Source: Xylophilus ampelinus (GTDB lineage Bacteria; Pseudomonadota; Gammaproteobacteria; Burkholderiales; Burkholderiaceae_C). Taken from it: a stretch of 28,016 nucleotides of DNA. This document shows positions 14,377 to 21,890 of the stretch, piece by piece (position 1 is the stretch's first letter; every line of letters starts with the position of its first letter). A model generated the notes under the pieces. It was given only the letters and a program-made list of their open reading frames with translations, searched no databases and was not told the origin of the DNA. A program made the position numbers and the translations under genes. The stretch spans positions 1 to 28,016 of the forward strand of contig NZ_CABFMN010000130.1 of the NCBI RefSeq assembly GCF_901875635.1, in the 5' to 3' direction.

Positions 14377-15923
14377 CGTTGGAGTTCCTTCATGCGCTTG
14401 AGCAATTCGGCGCGGATGTCCTTCTTCAGCACCTTGCCCACCTTGGAGCGCGGCAGGTCCGGCCACACCTCGACCTGCTTGGGCGCCTTCACGCTGCCGA
14501 TGCGGGCCTTGACGAAGGCTTGCACCTCCTCGGGCTGCAGCGTGCGGCCGGCGTGCGGCTGCAGCACGGCCACCACTCGCTCGCCCCACTTGTCGTCGGG
14601 CAGGCCGACCACGGCGCCGTCCTGCACGTCGGGGTGCTGCAGCAGCGCCTGCTCGACCTCCACTGAATAGACGTTGAAGCCGCCGGTGATGATCATGTCC
14701 TTGGCGCGGTCCACGATGTAGAGGTAGCCCTCGTCGTCGAGCCGGCCGATGTCGCCCGTGTGGTGCCAGCCGTGCAGGCCGGCCTCGGCCGTGGCCGCGG
14801 GGTTCCTGTAGTAGCCGGCCATCACGAGCGAGCCGCGGATCACGATCTCGCCCGTCTCGCCGGTGGGGAGGACTTCGCCGTCGGCATTCATGGTGGCGAC
14901 CTGCACCAGCGGGCCGGGCCGTCCGGCGGACGAGAGCCGCTCGCGCGCCACGCTGCCGTCGGCGCGGAAGTGCTCGCTGGGCGCCATCATCGAGATCATC
15001 ATCGGCGCCTCTGTCTGGCCGAAGAGCTGGGCCATGACGGGGCCGATCTTCACCAGCGCCTCTTCCAGCCGCGCGGCGGAGATCGGTGCCGCGCCGTACC
15101 AGAAGCACTGCAAGGAGTCGCGCTTCGTCGTGGCCAACTGCTCGTGCGCCAGCAGCATGTAGATGAGCGTGGGCGGCAGGAAGGTGTGGGTGACGCGGTG
15201 GCGCTCGATGAGGGCGAGGAACTCCGCCAGGTCCGGCCTGGGCATGACGACGATGCGCCCGCCCAAGGTCATGATCGGGAAGCACAGCACGCCCGCCGCA
15301 TGTGTCAGCGGTGCCAGCGCCAGGTAGCAGGGGCGGCCGTCGAAGGGGTAGCCCATCAGCGTGAGGGCGGACATGCTCTCCAGGTTGGCGCCGGTGAGCA
15401 TCACCCCCTTGGGCTGGCCCGTGGTGCCGCCGGTGCCGGCGATCATGGCCAGGTCGTCCACCGGGGCGACCTGCAGGGGCGCATCGTTCAGGCCGCCGAG
15501 CCACTGCGCCAGGGACGGGGCGAAGGGCGTTTCCTTGTCCAGGCACACCCACTGTCGCACCTTGGACAGGCCGGGCCGCATCTGTTCGACCATGGCGGTG
15601 TAGTGGCTGTGGAAGATCAGGCAGGCGCAGTCGAAGGCGTCGAGCACGTACTGGTTCTCGATCGCCTCGTTGCGCGGGTTGATCGGGCACCACACACCGG
15701 CGGCGCGCGAGATGCCGAACACGCAGGCGAAGGCGGTGGCGTCGTTGCTCGACAGCACCGCCACCTTCTCGCCCGGCGCGACGCCCGAGCGCTGCAGCGC
15801 CCGGCCCACGCGATGGCTGATGCGCTGCACCTCGCCGTAGCTCAGGTCCGCATCGCCCATGGTGAGGCAGGGGCGGTCGGCGCCGAGCTGCGCGCCCTTG
15901 TCGAGGTAGTCGACCAGCCGCAT
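14373..15923 (-). CDS. AMP-dependent acyl-CoA ligase
   Basis: The 516-residue protein is a complete ANL-family synthetase. The P-loop-like motif is GTGGTTGQPKG at 163-173. Later come YGAAPIS, the adenine-binding FGQTEA, WHHTGDIG with the hinge region DRAKDMIITGGFNVY, and the catalytic lysine in SKVGK (K497). It adenylates a carboxylic acid and forms its CoA thioester. The start at 15923 is 8 bases from the preceding stop, with GAGGGG upstream. It is the activating enzyme of the pathway. The acid may be medium-chain, cyclic or branched, but the sequence does not say which. Confidence 0.9.
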   Translation of the reverse strand: MRLVDYLDKGAQLGADRPCLTMGDADLSYGEVQRISHRVGRALQRSGVAPGEKVAVLSSNDATAFACVFGISRAAGVWCPINPRNEAIENQYVLDAFDCACLIFHSHYTAMVEQMRPGLSKVRQWVCLDKETPFAPSLAQWLGGLNDAPLQVAPVDDLAMIAGTGGTTGQPKGVMLTGANLESMSALTLMGYPFDGRPCYLALAPLTHAAGVLCFPIMTLGGRIVVMPRPDLAEFLALIERHRVTHTFLPPTLIYMLLAHEQLATTKRDSLQCFWYGAAPISAARLEEALVKIGPVMAQLFGQTEAPMMISMMAPSEHFRADGSVARERLSSAGRPGPLVQVATMNADGEVLPTGETGEIVIRGSLVMAGYYRNPAATAEAGLHGWHHTGDIGRLDDEGYLYIVDRAKDMIITGGFNVYSVEVEQALLQHPDVQDGAVVGLPDDKWGERVVAVLQPHAGRTLQPEEVQAFVKARIGSVKAPKQVEVWPDLPRSKVGKVLKKDIRAELLKRMKELQR

Positions 15924-15931
15924 CTCGCCCC

Positions 15932-17062
15932 TCAGTTCTGCACAGTGAGCAGCGGTGCCTGCACCAGCCCGAAGCTGCGCAGCACGCCCAGCAGTTCGTG
16001 GTGGCCGAAGGCCTGGCAGCCCGAGGCGAAGCCCACCCGCTTGGGCGCCTGCTGCAGCAGGGAGGCCGCGGCAAAGGCCTGCAGCAGCCCGGTCTGCTTG
16101 TAGTTGCAGTTGCCGAAGATCACGCAATGCGCGCGGCCCAGCGGCCCCTGCGCATGCACCGAATCGACAGACTTGTTGATGCGCGGGTTCTCGCGCGGCG
16201 GCATGGTGTTCATCACGCCGGCGGCGGTCTGCGCCAGCGCGGCGTAGCGCGCATCGGGGTCCATGTCCTTGGTCGCCTCCAGTGCGGCTGCCACGATCTG
16301 AGGTACGCCCAGCATCAGCGGCTTGTTGAACACGCCGCCCAGCACCTTCACGTTGGCCACGCGCGGGTCGCGCTTGAACCACACCGGGTGCGAGGTGCCG
16401 CCCCAGGGCAGAGCCAGCGCCGTCTCGTGCTGACCGGGGATGGCCAGGGTGTACAGGCCGGCGTCGGGCTGCCATTCCTTGTACTGGTTCTGCTCCAGGT
16501 AGAAAGCCTTGGAGGTGGCGGCGTTCACCAGGATGGTCTGGGTCGACGCGATGGTGGGGCTGCCGCCCCAGAAGACGGCGATGTCCAGCGTGTCCAGGCC
16601 GGGCGTCTCCAGGCACAGCTGCGCCGCGATCTCGCCGGTGGTGTACATCTGCGCCAGGCCGGGCGAGAGCAGCAGGCCCGCTTCGGCGAACTTCGCGCCG
16701 TACTGCTCGTCGAGCGTGATGAGCCAGTCCTGCTCGCCGGTGGTGTCGGTGTAGTGGCACTTGGCGGCCAGGCAAGCCTGCACCACCTCGGGGCCGAATT
16801 TCGCGAAGGGGCCGACGGTGTTGAGCACCACCGAGGCGCCGCGGAACAGCTCCGTCAGCGCCTCGGTGGTGTGCAGCACCTCCACCACCTCGTAGTCGGC
16901 GGTCTCGATGCCGGGCACGTTGGCCCTCATGGCGGCATCGAGCTTGTCCTTGCTGCGGCCGGCAGCGATGAAAGGGATGCCGTATTCGCGCAGGTATTCG
17001 CAGACCAGCCGGCCGGTGTAGCCGCTGGCGCCGTAGACGACGACGGGTTTCTTCTTGCTCAT
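15932..17062 (-). CDS. Saccharopine-dehydrogenase-like NAD(P)-dependent reductase
   Basis: The 376-residue protein has an N-terminal Rossmann nucleotide-binding motif (VVVYGASGYTGRLV, glycines at 11-17) and family segments AAGRSKDKLDA, VVLNTVGPFAKFGPEVVQACL and HYTDTTGEQDW. This resembles the saccharopine dehydrogenase and trans-acting enoyl reductase superfamily. Lysine biosynthesis is unlikely given its neighbours. Oxidation or reduction of a CoA-linked or hydrophobic intermediate is a better guess. It precedes the ligase by 8 bases and appears to head the operon saccharopine-like, ligase, thiolase, LuxR. The SDR genes upstream are separated by 207 bases. Confidence 0.82.
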   Translation of the reverse strand: MSKKKPVVVYGASGYTGRLVCEYLREYGIPFIAAGRSKDKLDAAMRANVPGIETADYEVVEVLHTTEALTELFRGASVVLNTVGPFAKFGPEVVQACLAAKCHYTDTTGEQDWLITLDEQYGAKFAEAGLLLSPGLAQMYTTGEIAAQLCLETPGLDTLDIAVFWGGSPTIASTQTILVNAATSKAFYLEQNQYKEWQPDAGLYTLAIPGQHETALALPWGGTSHPVWFKRDPRVANVKVLGGVFNKPLMLGVPQIVAAALEATKDMDPDARYAALAQTAAGVMNTMPPRENPRINKSVDSVHAQGPLGRAHCVIFGNCNYKQTGLLQAFAAASLLQQAPKRVGFASGCQAFGHHELLGVLRSFGLVQAPLLTVQN

Positions 17063-17144
17063 GGGTGTGTCTCCTTCAGGATCTCAATCGATGGTCTTTG
17101 CTCAGGGCACCCGCGGAACTGGCTTTGCCAGGCCGCTGGGTGCG

Positions 17145-17168
17145 CCCCCTTCGCGAAGCAGAAGGGGG
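17145..17168. repeat. Intergenic hairpin between SDR and reductase genes
   Basis: CCCCCTTC at 17145-17152 pairs perfectly with GAAGGGGG at 17161-17168 across an 8-base loop. A 12-base perfect palindrome, GCCTGCGCAGGC, lies at 17192-17203. There is no T tract, so a classic terminator is not shown. The structure could attenuate read-through from the SDR genes or stabilise a processed mRNA end. Confidence 0.55.
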
Positions 17169-17269
17169 GTGAAGGCCGCGGCTCCAGGCCTGCCTGCGCA
17201 GGCTTGGACGGCCTGAACGGTCACCGTCTCCGGCGGTGGCCTCGGGCGAAGCCGCTTGGGGGTTGCGCT

Positions 17270-18040
17270 TTACAGAAGCGATGAGCTGACGCCGCCGTCC
17301 AGCACATAGCCGCTGCCGTTCGAGAAGCTCGCACGCCCGCTGGCGAGGAAGACAGCCAGCTGCGCCACTTCCTCCGGCGTGCCGTAGCGGCCCTGGCGCT
17401 GCGCGATCACGGCGTCGAAGTCGGGAATGCCGAGCTGCTCCTCGAATTCGGCGCGGTGCGCCTTCACCAGGTCCGTTTCGATGAAGGCCGGCAGGATCGC
17501 GTTGACCTGCACGTTGTGGGCGCGCAGCTCGATGGCGGCCGTCTGCGCCAGCGACACCACGCCCGCTTTGGCCGCCGCATAGCTGCCGATCAGCGCACAC
17601 GCCGCCTTGGCCGTGACCGAGGCCATCGGGATGATGTGTCCGCCGCCGGCCGCGATGATCGCGGGCGCCGCGTAGCGGATGCACAGGAACACGCCGTCGA
17701 GGTTGACCGAGGTCACCTCGCGCCATTCCTCGTAGCTGGTGGCGATGAGCGGCGCCACGCGCGCCACGCCGGCGTTGGGCACCATGATGTCGAGCCGGCC
17801 ATGGTGGTCCACGGCGGCCTGCACCAGCGCTTCGACCTGGGCCGGCACGCGCACGTCGCAGGCCACGGCGATGGCACCGGGCAGCGAGGTGGCCACCTTC
17901 TGCGCGCCGGCCAGGTCGATGTCGGAGACCACGACCTTCGCGCCTTCGGCCGCGTAGGCACGCGCCACGGCCTCGCCCAGGCCGCGCGCGGCGCCCGTGA
18001 CGATGGCCACCTTGTCTTGGAGGAGGGGGGCGCTGCTCAT
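17270..18040 (-). CDS. SDR-family oxidoreductase (second of pair)
   Basis: The 256-residue protein is a classical short-chain dehydrogenase. The cofactor motif is TGAARGLG at 15-22, D63 and N89 line the cofactor site (PNAG at 88-91), N113 is the structural asparagine, and the catalytic set is S141, Y154 and K158 (YAAAK). The aspartate after beta-2 (SDIDLAG) favours NAD over NADP. A role as a hydroxyacyl-CoA or alcohol dehydrogenase in the neighbouring pathway is likely. Its ATG overlaps the stop of the preceding SDR gene (ATGA). The ends MASVTAKAAC and GGVSSSLL differ from its partner, so the two are not recent copies. Confidence 0.9.
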   Translation of the reverse strand: MSSAPLLQDKVAIVTGAARGLGEAVARAYAAEGAKVVVSDIDLAGAQKVATSLPGAIAVACDVRVPAQVEALVQAAVDHHGRLDIMVPNAGVARVAPLIATSYEEWREVTSVNLDGVFLCIRYAAPAIIAAGGGHIIPMASVTAKAACALIGSYAAAKAGVVSLAQTAAIELRAHNVQVNAILPAFIETDLVKAHRAEFEEQLGIPDFDAVIAQRQGRYGTPEEVAQLAVFLASGRASFSNGSGYVLDGGVSSSLL

Positions 18041-18798
18041 AGCAATCCGGCAGACAGGCCGCCGTCCAGGATGTAGTGGGAGCCGGTGGTCCAGCTGGCG
18101 GCGTCGGAGGCGAGGAAGGCCGTCATCTCGGCCACCTCGCGCGGTGTGCCCAGCCGAAGCTGCTTGACGGCCACCAGTGCGCTGAAGGGCACGCCGACGA
18201 TCGCCTCGACGGTGGGGATCAGCCGGTCGACCATCGCCGTGCTCACGAAGCCCGGGCACACGGCGTTGACGCGGATGCCGGCCGGCCGCAGTTCGGCCGC
18301 GGCGGTGCGGCTGAGCTGGATCACGGCCGACTTCGATGCGGCGTAGGTGCCGAAGAGCGGCACGCCGTTGGTGCCCGCCAGCGACGAGATGTTGACGACC
18401 GAGCCGCGGCCCGACGCCGCCAGTGGCCCCAGCGCGTGCTTCATGCCGAGGAACACGCCCTTGACGTTGATCGCCATGAGCCGCTCGTACTCCTCCTCGG
18501 AGTTGTCGAACAGCGGCTTGACGATCTCGATGCCGGCGTTGTTGATGAGCGTGTCCAGGCCACCGAAGGCGGCCACCGTGGCTTCTACCGCGGCGGCGAC
18601 CTCGGCCGAGTTCGTGACGTTGCAGCGCACCGAGCGGGCCTGCGGGCCGAGTGCGTCGGCGGTGCGGGCCGCGCCTTCGGCGTCGATGTCGGCGAGCATC
18701 ACCTGCGCGCCGCGCTCGACGAAGAGTTCGGCGATGGCCTTGCCCAGGCCTTGCGCCGCCCCCGTGATGAGGGCCTTGCGGCCCTGCAACTCGATCAT
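18037..18798 (-). CDS. SDR-family oxidoreductase (first of pair)
   Basis: The 253-residue protein is a classical SDR with TGAAQGLG at 12-19, NNAG at 86-89, N111, a catalytic serine in NISSLAG (S139), and Y152 and K156 in YAASK. The ADIDAEG segment suggests NAD. The start at 18798 has GGAG 8 bases upstream; in-frame codons further upstream lack support. It overlaps the next SDR gene by 4 bases, so expression is coupled. As the most upstream gene it may carry the operon promoter. A 3-hydroxyacyl-CoA or cyclic alcohol dehydrogenase role is inferred from the downstream ligase and thiolase. Confidence 0.9.
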   Translation of the reverse strand: MIELQGRKALITGAAQGLGKAIAELFVERGAQVMLADIDAEGAARTADALGPQARSVRCNVTNSAEVAAAVEATVAAFGGLDTLINNAGIEIVKPLFDNSEEEYERLMAINVKGVFLGMKHALGPLAASGRGSVVNISSLAGTNGVPLFGTYAASKSAVIQLSRTAAAELRPAGIRVNAVCPGFVSTAMVDRLIPTVEAIVGVPFSALVAVKQLRLGTPREVAEMTAFLASDAASWTTGSHYILDGGLSAGLL

Positions 18799-18905
18799 GC
18801 GTCTGTCTCCTTGTTCGATGGATCCGGCCGACCGGCGAGGGTCGGGCTGGACGCATTCGAGCAGCGACAGGCGGGGCGGGGCGCCCACCTAAAGGTTGGT
18901 TTTTT

Positions 18906-18922
18906 CTGCTGCGCTGCAGCAG
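18906..18922. repeat. Short perfect hairpin
   Basis: CTGCTGC at 18906-18912 pairs with GCAGCAG at 18916-18922 around a 3-base loop, next to a TTTTTT run at 18900-18905. It abuts the repeat at 18925. The T run precedes the hairpin on the plus strand and reads as A on the minus strand, so it is not a classic terminator in either direction. Confidence 0.45.
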
Positions 18923-18924
18923 GA

Positions 18925-18987
18925 TGCTATCGAAAAGATAGCTGCTCGCGCTCGCTGGACGGGCGCTGCAGGCACTTTTTACCTGAA
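18925..18987 (-). repeat. 3'-end repeat, copy 3
   Basis: On the minus strand it starts TTCAGGTAAAAAGTGCC, 7 bases after the deaminase stop. It runs through a GC-rich core (18948-18973) and ends in the stem-loop GCTATC-TTTTC-GATAGC. It matches 10330-10390 at 49 of 61 positions. The core matches the reverse-oriented core of 5747-5772 at 24 of 26 positions. Confidence 0.8.
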
Positions 18988-18994
18988 ACCCGCT

Positions 18995-19510
18995 TCAGGC
19001 CTTCCAGGCGCCGTCGTGCGCGGCGCCGGCTTCGCCCAGCAGGGCGGGGCCGATGCATTCGATCGGATGCGGCGAGGCGCGGAACACGTCGCGGCAGGAC
19101 AGCTCGGCATCGCGCTGGTCGCCGCGCTCGCCGCGGAAGGCGCGCAGCCGCTGCGCGTCGATGCCGAAGACCACCCGGCCGATGTTGGCCCAGAAGATGG
19201 CGCCGGCGCACATCACGCAAGGTTCGGCCGAGGAGTAGATCGTCGCCCCGGCCAGTTGCTCGCGGGTGAAGCCGCGGCCGGCGAGCTTGCGAACGGCGTT
19301 GGTCTCGGCGTGGCCGGTGACATCGCCGGTCTCGGTGCTGTTGCAGTAGTCCTCGGCCAGCACCTGGCCGTCGGCCGAGACGATCACGGCGCCGAAGGGG
19401 CGGTTGCCGCGGCGGCGGCCGGCATGCGACCAGGCGATGGCCTTGCGCAGGTAGCGGCCGTCGCGCTCGTCGAGCAAGGTTTCGGGGGGAAGGGTGGGTG
19501 AGAAAAGCAT
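18995..19510 (-). CDS. Cytidine/deoxycytidylate-deaminase-family nucleoside deaminase
   Basis: The 171-residue protein has the zinc-dependent deaminase motifs GHAETNA (H67, E69) and PCVMC (C98, C101) in SSAEPCVMCAGAIFW. One histidine and two cysteines bind zinc and the glutamate shuttles protons during hydrolytic deamination of a base or nucleoside. The text around the motifs is closer to guanine or small-molecule deaminases than to TadA, and the gene is not in a tRNA-modification context. The substrate is left open. The start at 19510 is chosen because the family N-terminus (LPPETLLDERDGRYLRKAI) follows it; no good ribosome binding site is visible. It follows the small gene at 19644 on the same strand. 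Confidence 0.85.
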   Translation of the reverse strand: MLFSPTLPPETLLDERDGRYLRKAIAWSHAGRRRGNRPFGAVIVSADGQVLAEDYCNSTETGDVTGHAETNAVRKLAGRGFTREQLAGATIYSSAEPCVMCAGAIFWANIGRVVFGIDAQRLRAFRGERGDQRDAELSCRDVFRASPHPIECIGPALLGEAGAAHDGAWKA

Positions 19511-19643
19511 GGTGCGGGTGCACCGCCGGCGGGCGGTGACCGGGAAGAAGCGACACAGGCGCAGGATGGCGCCATCGGATGCACGACGCATGCCAGACGG
19601 CGCGCCGAGCGCGCGCGGGCGCCCGGCACGGGCCGGCGGCGCC

Positions 19644-19913
19644 TCAGTCGTCGTCCAGCGGATGCCGGCCGCGGCGCAGGGGCGCCTCGGGCGGCAGGCG
19701 GGACTGCCGCAGCACGCGCTCGCCCAACTCGGTCAGGCCGAACACCACCGCTTCGCCTTCCTCGCTGAAGGCGAGGTTTAGGGTGCCGCGCGGGACCGAG
19801 GCGGTGATGAGTTCCGCCGCCTTGAGCAACCTCACGCTGTCCACCTCGTGCGAATGCCTCACCACCAGCGGGAAGCGGGCCTTTTCGATGAGGGCGAGGT
19901 AGTCGAGTGACAT
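19644..19913 (-). CDS. Conserved hypothetical small protein (89 aa)
   Basis: I cannot name this gene. The start at 19913 has GGAGAG 4 bases upstream. The product begins MSLDYLALIEKARFP, continues HEVDSVRLLKAAELITASVP, and has FGLTELGERVLR followed by a basic and proline-rich tail. The helix-helix-strand look of the middle (VRLLKAAELITA, then VVFGLTELGERVL) resembles a small winged-helix fold, but no function follows from that. It precedes the deaminase by 133 bases, which contain short GC palindromes such as CGGGCGCCCG. Confidence 0.6.
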   Translation of the reverse strand: MSLDYLALIEKARFPLVVRHSHEVDSVRLLKAAELITASVPRGTLNLAFSEEGEAVVFGLTELGERVLRQSRLPPEAPLRRGRHPLDDD

Positions 19914-20082
19914 GGGGCTCTCCGGTCGGGTGCGGGCCATTGTGCAGAGCGAAGCTGAGCCCGGCATGAGGGCGCCGGAACACCCCTGCGGGCCGTATGA
20001 GAACGAAGGTGGGGCATCGCCACGGGCGCCCCGCGCCGCGGCCTGCGGCGCTACCATCGTTGCGCTTCACAGGAGCGACGAC

Positions 20083-20694
20083 ATGGCCACCACACGCGGC
20101 TTCACCGGCCGGCGCATCGGCACCGAGAGCGCCCGGCGCCTGCCCCCGGGGCAGTACCTCACGCACGACTTCCCGGTGCTCAGCAAGGGGCCGGCACCGA
20201 CGATCGACCTGGCGCACTGGAGCTTCACCATCAGCCATGGGCCGCGGCCGCTGGCGCGCTGGAGCTGGGACGAGCTGCAGGCGCTGCCGCGCAGCCGCTG
20301 GGCCGGCGACATCCATTGCGTGACGCAGTGGAGCAAGTTCGACACCGAGTGGCAGGGCGTGTGGATCGACGACCTGCTCGCCGCCGCCGGCCTCGCGCCG
20401 CCCACCGGCTTCGCGCTTGCGCTGTCCTACGACGACTACGACACCAACGTGCCGGTGCCCGACCTGCTGGGCGGCCGCGCCATGGTCGCCACGCACTTCG
20501 GCGGCGCGCCGCTGACGCCCGAGCACGGCGGCCCGGCGCGCCTGCTGGTGCCGCACCTGTACCTGTGGAAGAGCGCCAAGTGGCTGCGCGGCCTGCGCTT
20601 CACCGAGCGCGACGAGGCCGGCTTCTGGGAGCTGCGCGGCTACCACATGTACGGCGACCCGTGGCGGCAGCAGCGCTACTCGGACGACCCGTGA
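20083..20694 (+). CDS. Molybdopterin-dependent oxidoreductase (sulfite-oxidase fold)
   Basis: The 203-residue protein is a short member of the sulfite oxidase/YedY molybdopterin family. The likely molybdenum ligand is C79 in DIHCVTQWSKFDTEWQGV, and LLVPHLYLWKSAKWLRGLRF is the usual C-terminal signature. It has no Tat or Sec signal, so it appears cytoplasmic, unlike MsrP/YedY. AGGAG at 20071-20075 supports the start. Its stop overlaps the GTG start of the flavin reductase gene (GTGA), making that protein the probable electron partner. The oxidised or reduced substrate is unknown. Confidence 0.88.
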   Translation: MATTRGFTGRRIGTESARRLPPGQYLTHDFPVLSKGPAPTIDLAHWSFTISHGPRPLARWSWDELQALPRSRWAGDIHCVTQWSKFDTEWQGVWIDDLLAAAGLAPPTGFALALSYDDYDTNVPVPDLLGGRAMVATHFGGAPLTPEHGGPARLLVPHLYLWKSAKWLRGLRFTERDEAGFWELRGYHMYGDPWRQQRYSDDP

Positions 20695-21437
20695 GCGCGC
20701 CGCCCCACACGCGGGCGCCCACGGCCTGGCAGGAGGCCGCCATCGTGCGCATCGACCGCGTCACGCCGCACATGCGCGCCTTCGAATTCGATGCGCCGGG
20801 CATGGCGCCGCACCGCGCCGGCCAGCATGTCGACGTGCGCCTCACCGCGCCCGACGGCTACCAGGCGCAGCGCAGCTACTCGATCACTTCCGCGCCCGGC
20901 ACCGGGCTGCAACTGCTGATCGACCGCATCGACGGCGGCGAGGTGTCGCCCTTCTTCCACGACGTGGCGGCGGCGGGCGACAGCGTCGAGCTGCGCGGCC
21001 CGCTGGGTGGCCACTTCGTCTGGCAGCCGGCCGACGGCGGCCCGCTGCTGCTGGTCGGTGGCGGCTCGGGGCTGGCGCCGCTGGTGGCCATGGTGCGCGC
21101 GTGGGCGTCCGTGCCCGAGGTGCCGGTGCTGATGCTGGCCTCTGCCCGCACCTGGGCCGATGTGCCGTGGGCGGACGAGCTGGCGGCGCTGGAAATGCGC
21201 CATGCGGGGCGCTTGCGCTTCGTGGCCGCCATCACGCGCGCGCAGCCCGCGCGCACGCAGGACATCGCCCAGCGCTGGGACACCGCGCTGATCGGCGCCG
21301 AGCTGCAGCGCTGGGGCGTGCTGCCGCGGCATGCCTTCGTGTGCGGCGCCAACCCCTTCGTCGAGTCGGTGGCGCAGGCGCTGCTCGTTGCCGGCGTGCC
21401 GGCGCCGGCCATCCGCACCGAGCGCTACGGCGGCTGA
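20691..21437 (+). CDS. Ferredoxin-NADP+-reductase-like flavoprotein
   Basis: The 248-residue protein starts at GTG, which overlaps the stop of the molybdoenzyme gene. The FAD-binding motif is RSYSITS from R61. The pyridine-nucleotide motif is VGGGSGLAPL near 122-131, followed by ASARTWADVPWADEL. CGANPFVES is the C-terminal NAD(P)-site motif. There is no 2Fe-2S cluster motif, so it is a two-domain reductase and not a phthalate-dioxygenase-type reductase. It likely passes electrons between NAD(P)H and the preceding molybdenum enzyme. Translational coupling supports a 1:1 complex, though this is inferred. Confidence 0.88.
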   Translation: MSAPPHTRAPTAWQEAAIVRIDRVTPHMRAFEFDAPGMAPHRAGQHVDVRLTAPDGYQAQRSYSITSAPGTGLQLLIDRIDGGEVSPFFHDVAAAGDSVELRGPLGGHFVWQPADGGPLLLVGGGSGLAPLVAMVRAWASVPEVPVLMLASARTWADVPWADELAALEMRHAGRLRFVAAITRAQPARTQDIAQRWDTALIGAELQRWGVLPRHAFVCGANPFVESVAQALLVAGVPAPAIRTERYGG

Positions 21438-21479
21438 GCAGGACCCTTCCTTTCCACCCCTCGAATCCAGGAGACCCGA

Positions 21480-21878
21480 ATGACCGTCACCGTCCGCCGC
21501 AACGGCCCCACCGGCACCGCCCACACGCTGCAGATCCGCGGCCATGCGATCACTGTCGACGCCTCGATCGCCGGCGGCGGCACCGACGCCGGCCCCGAGC
21601 CGCACGACCTTTACGACGCGGCGCTGGCTGCCTGCAAGGCGATCACGATGCTGCTGTACGCACAGCGCCGCGGCATCCCGGTGGAAGACATCCAGGTCGA
21701 CGTCGACCGCGACGCGAGCCAGGAGCGGCAGGGCACCTACCGCCTGTCGGCGAAGCTGCAGGTGGGCGGCGCACTCAGCGACGCCCAGCGCGACGAACTG
21801 CTGCGCGTGGCCGGCAAGTGCCCGGTGCACAAGCTCATGACCGAGGTGAAGACCGAGATCGAGACCGGCTGGGCCTAG
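21480..21878 (+). CDS. OsmC/Ohr-family peroxide-handling protein
   Basis: The 132-residue protein carries the two OsmC-family redox cysteines: C52 in AALAACKAITM and C114 in GKCPVHKLM. GPEPHDLYDAALAAC is the usual lead-in to the first. In the family these cysteines reduce organic hydroperoxides or related electrophiles. CAGGAGA precedes the ATG by 7 bases. The gene follows the flavin reductase by 42 bases and is probably in the same transcript. It is convergent with the alpha/beta hydrolase gene, with 12 bases between them. Confidence 0.9.
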   Translation: MTVTVRRNGPTGTAHTLQIRGHAITVDASIAGGGTDAGPEPHDLYDAALAACKAITMLLYAQRRGIPVEDIQVDVDRDASQERQGTYRLSAKLQVGGALSDAQRDELLRVAGKCPVHKLMTEVKTEIETGWA

Positions 21879-21890
21879 CGTCCACAGCCT

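Noticed and set aside
13183..16074. A 963-codon minus-strand open frame running through the ligase and thiolase regions
   Set aside because: Only its last 397 codons are the thiolase. The earlier part is the wrong frame of the ligase gene, so this is not a fusion protein.
17270..18798. The two SDR genes as a recent tandem duplication
   Set aside because: They share only family motifs; loops, catalytic-serine context and C-termini differ widely, so any duplication is old.
18900..18922. T run beside a perfect hairpin as a rho-independent terminator
   Set aside because: The T run precedes the stem on the plus strand and becomes A residues after it on the minus strand, so neither direction gives stem then T tract.
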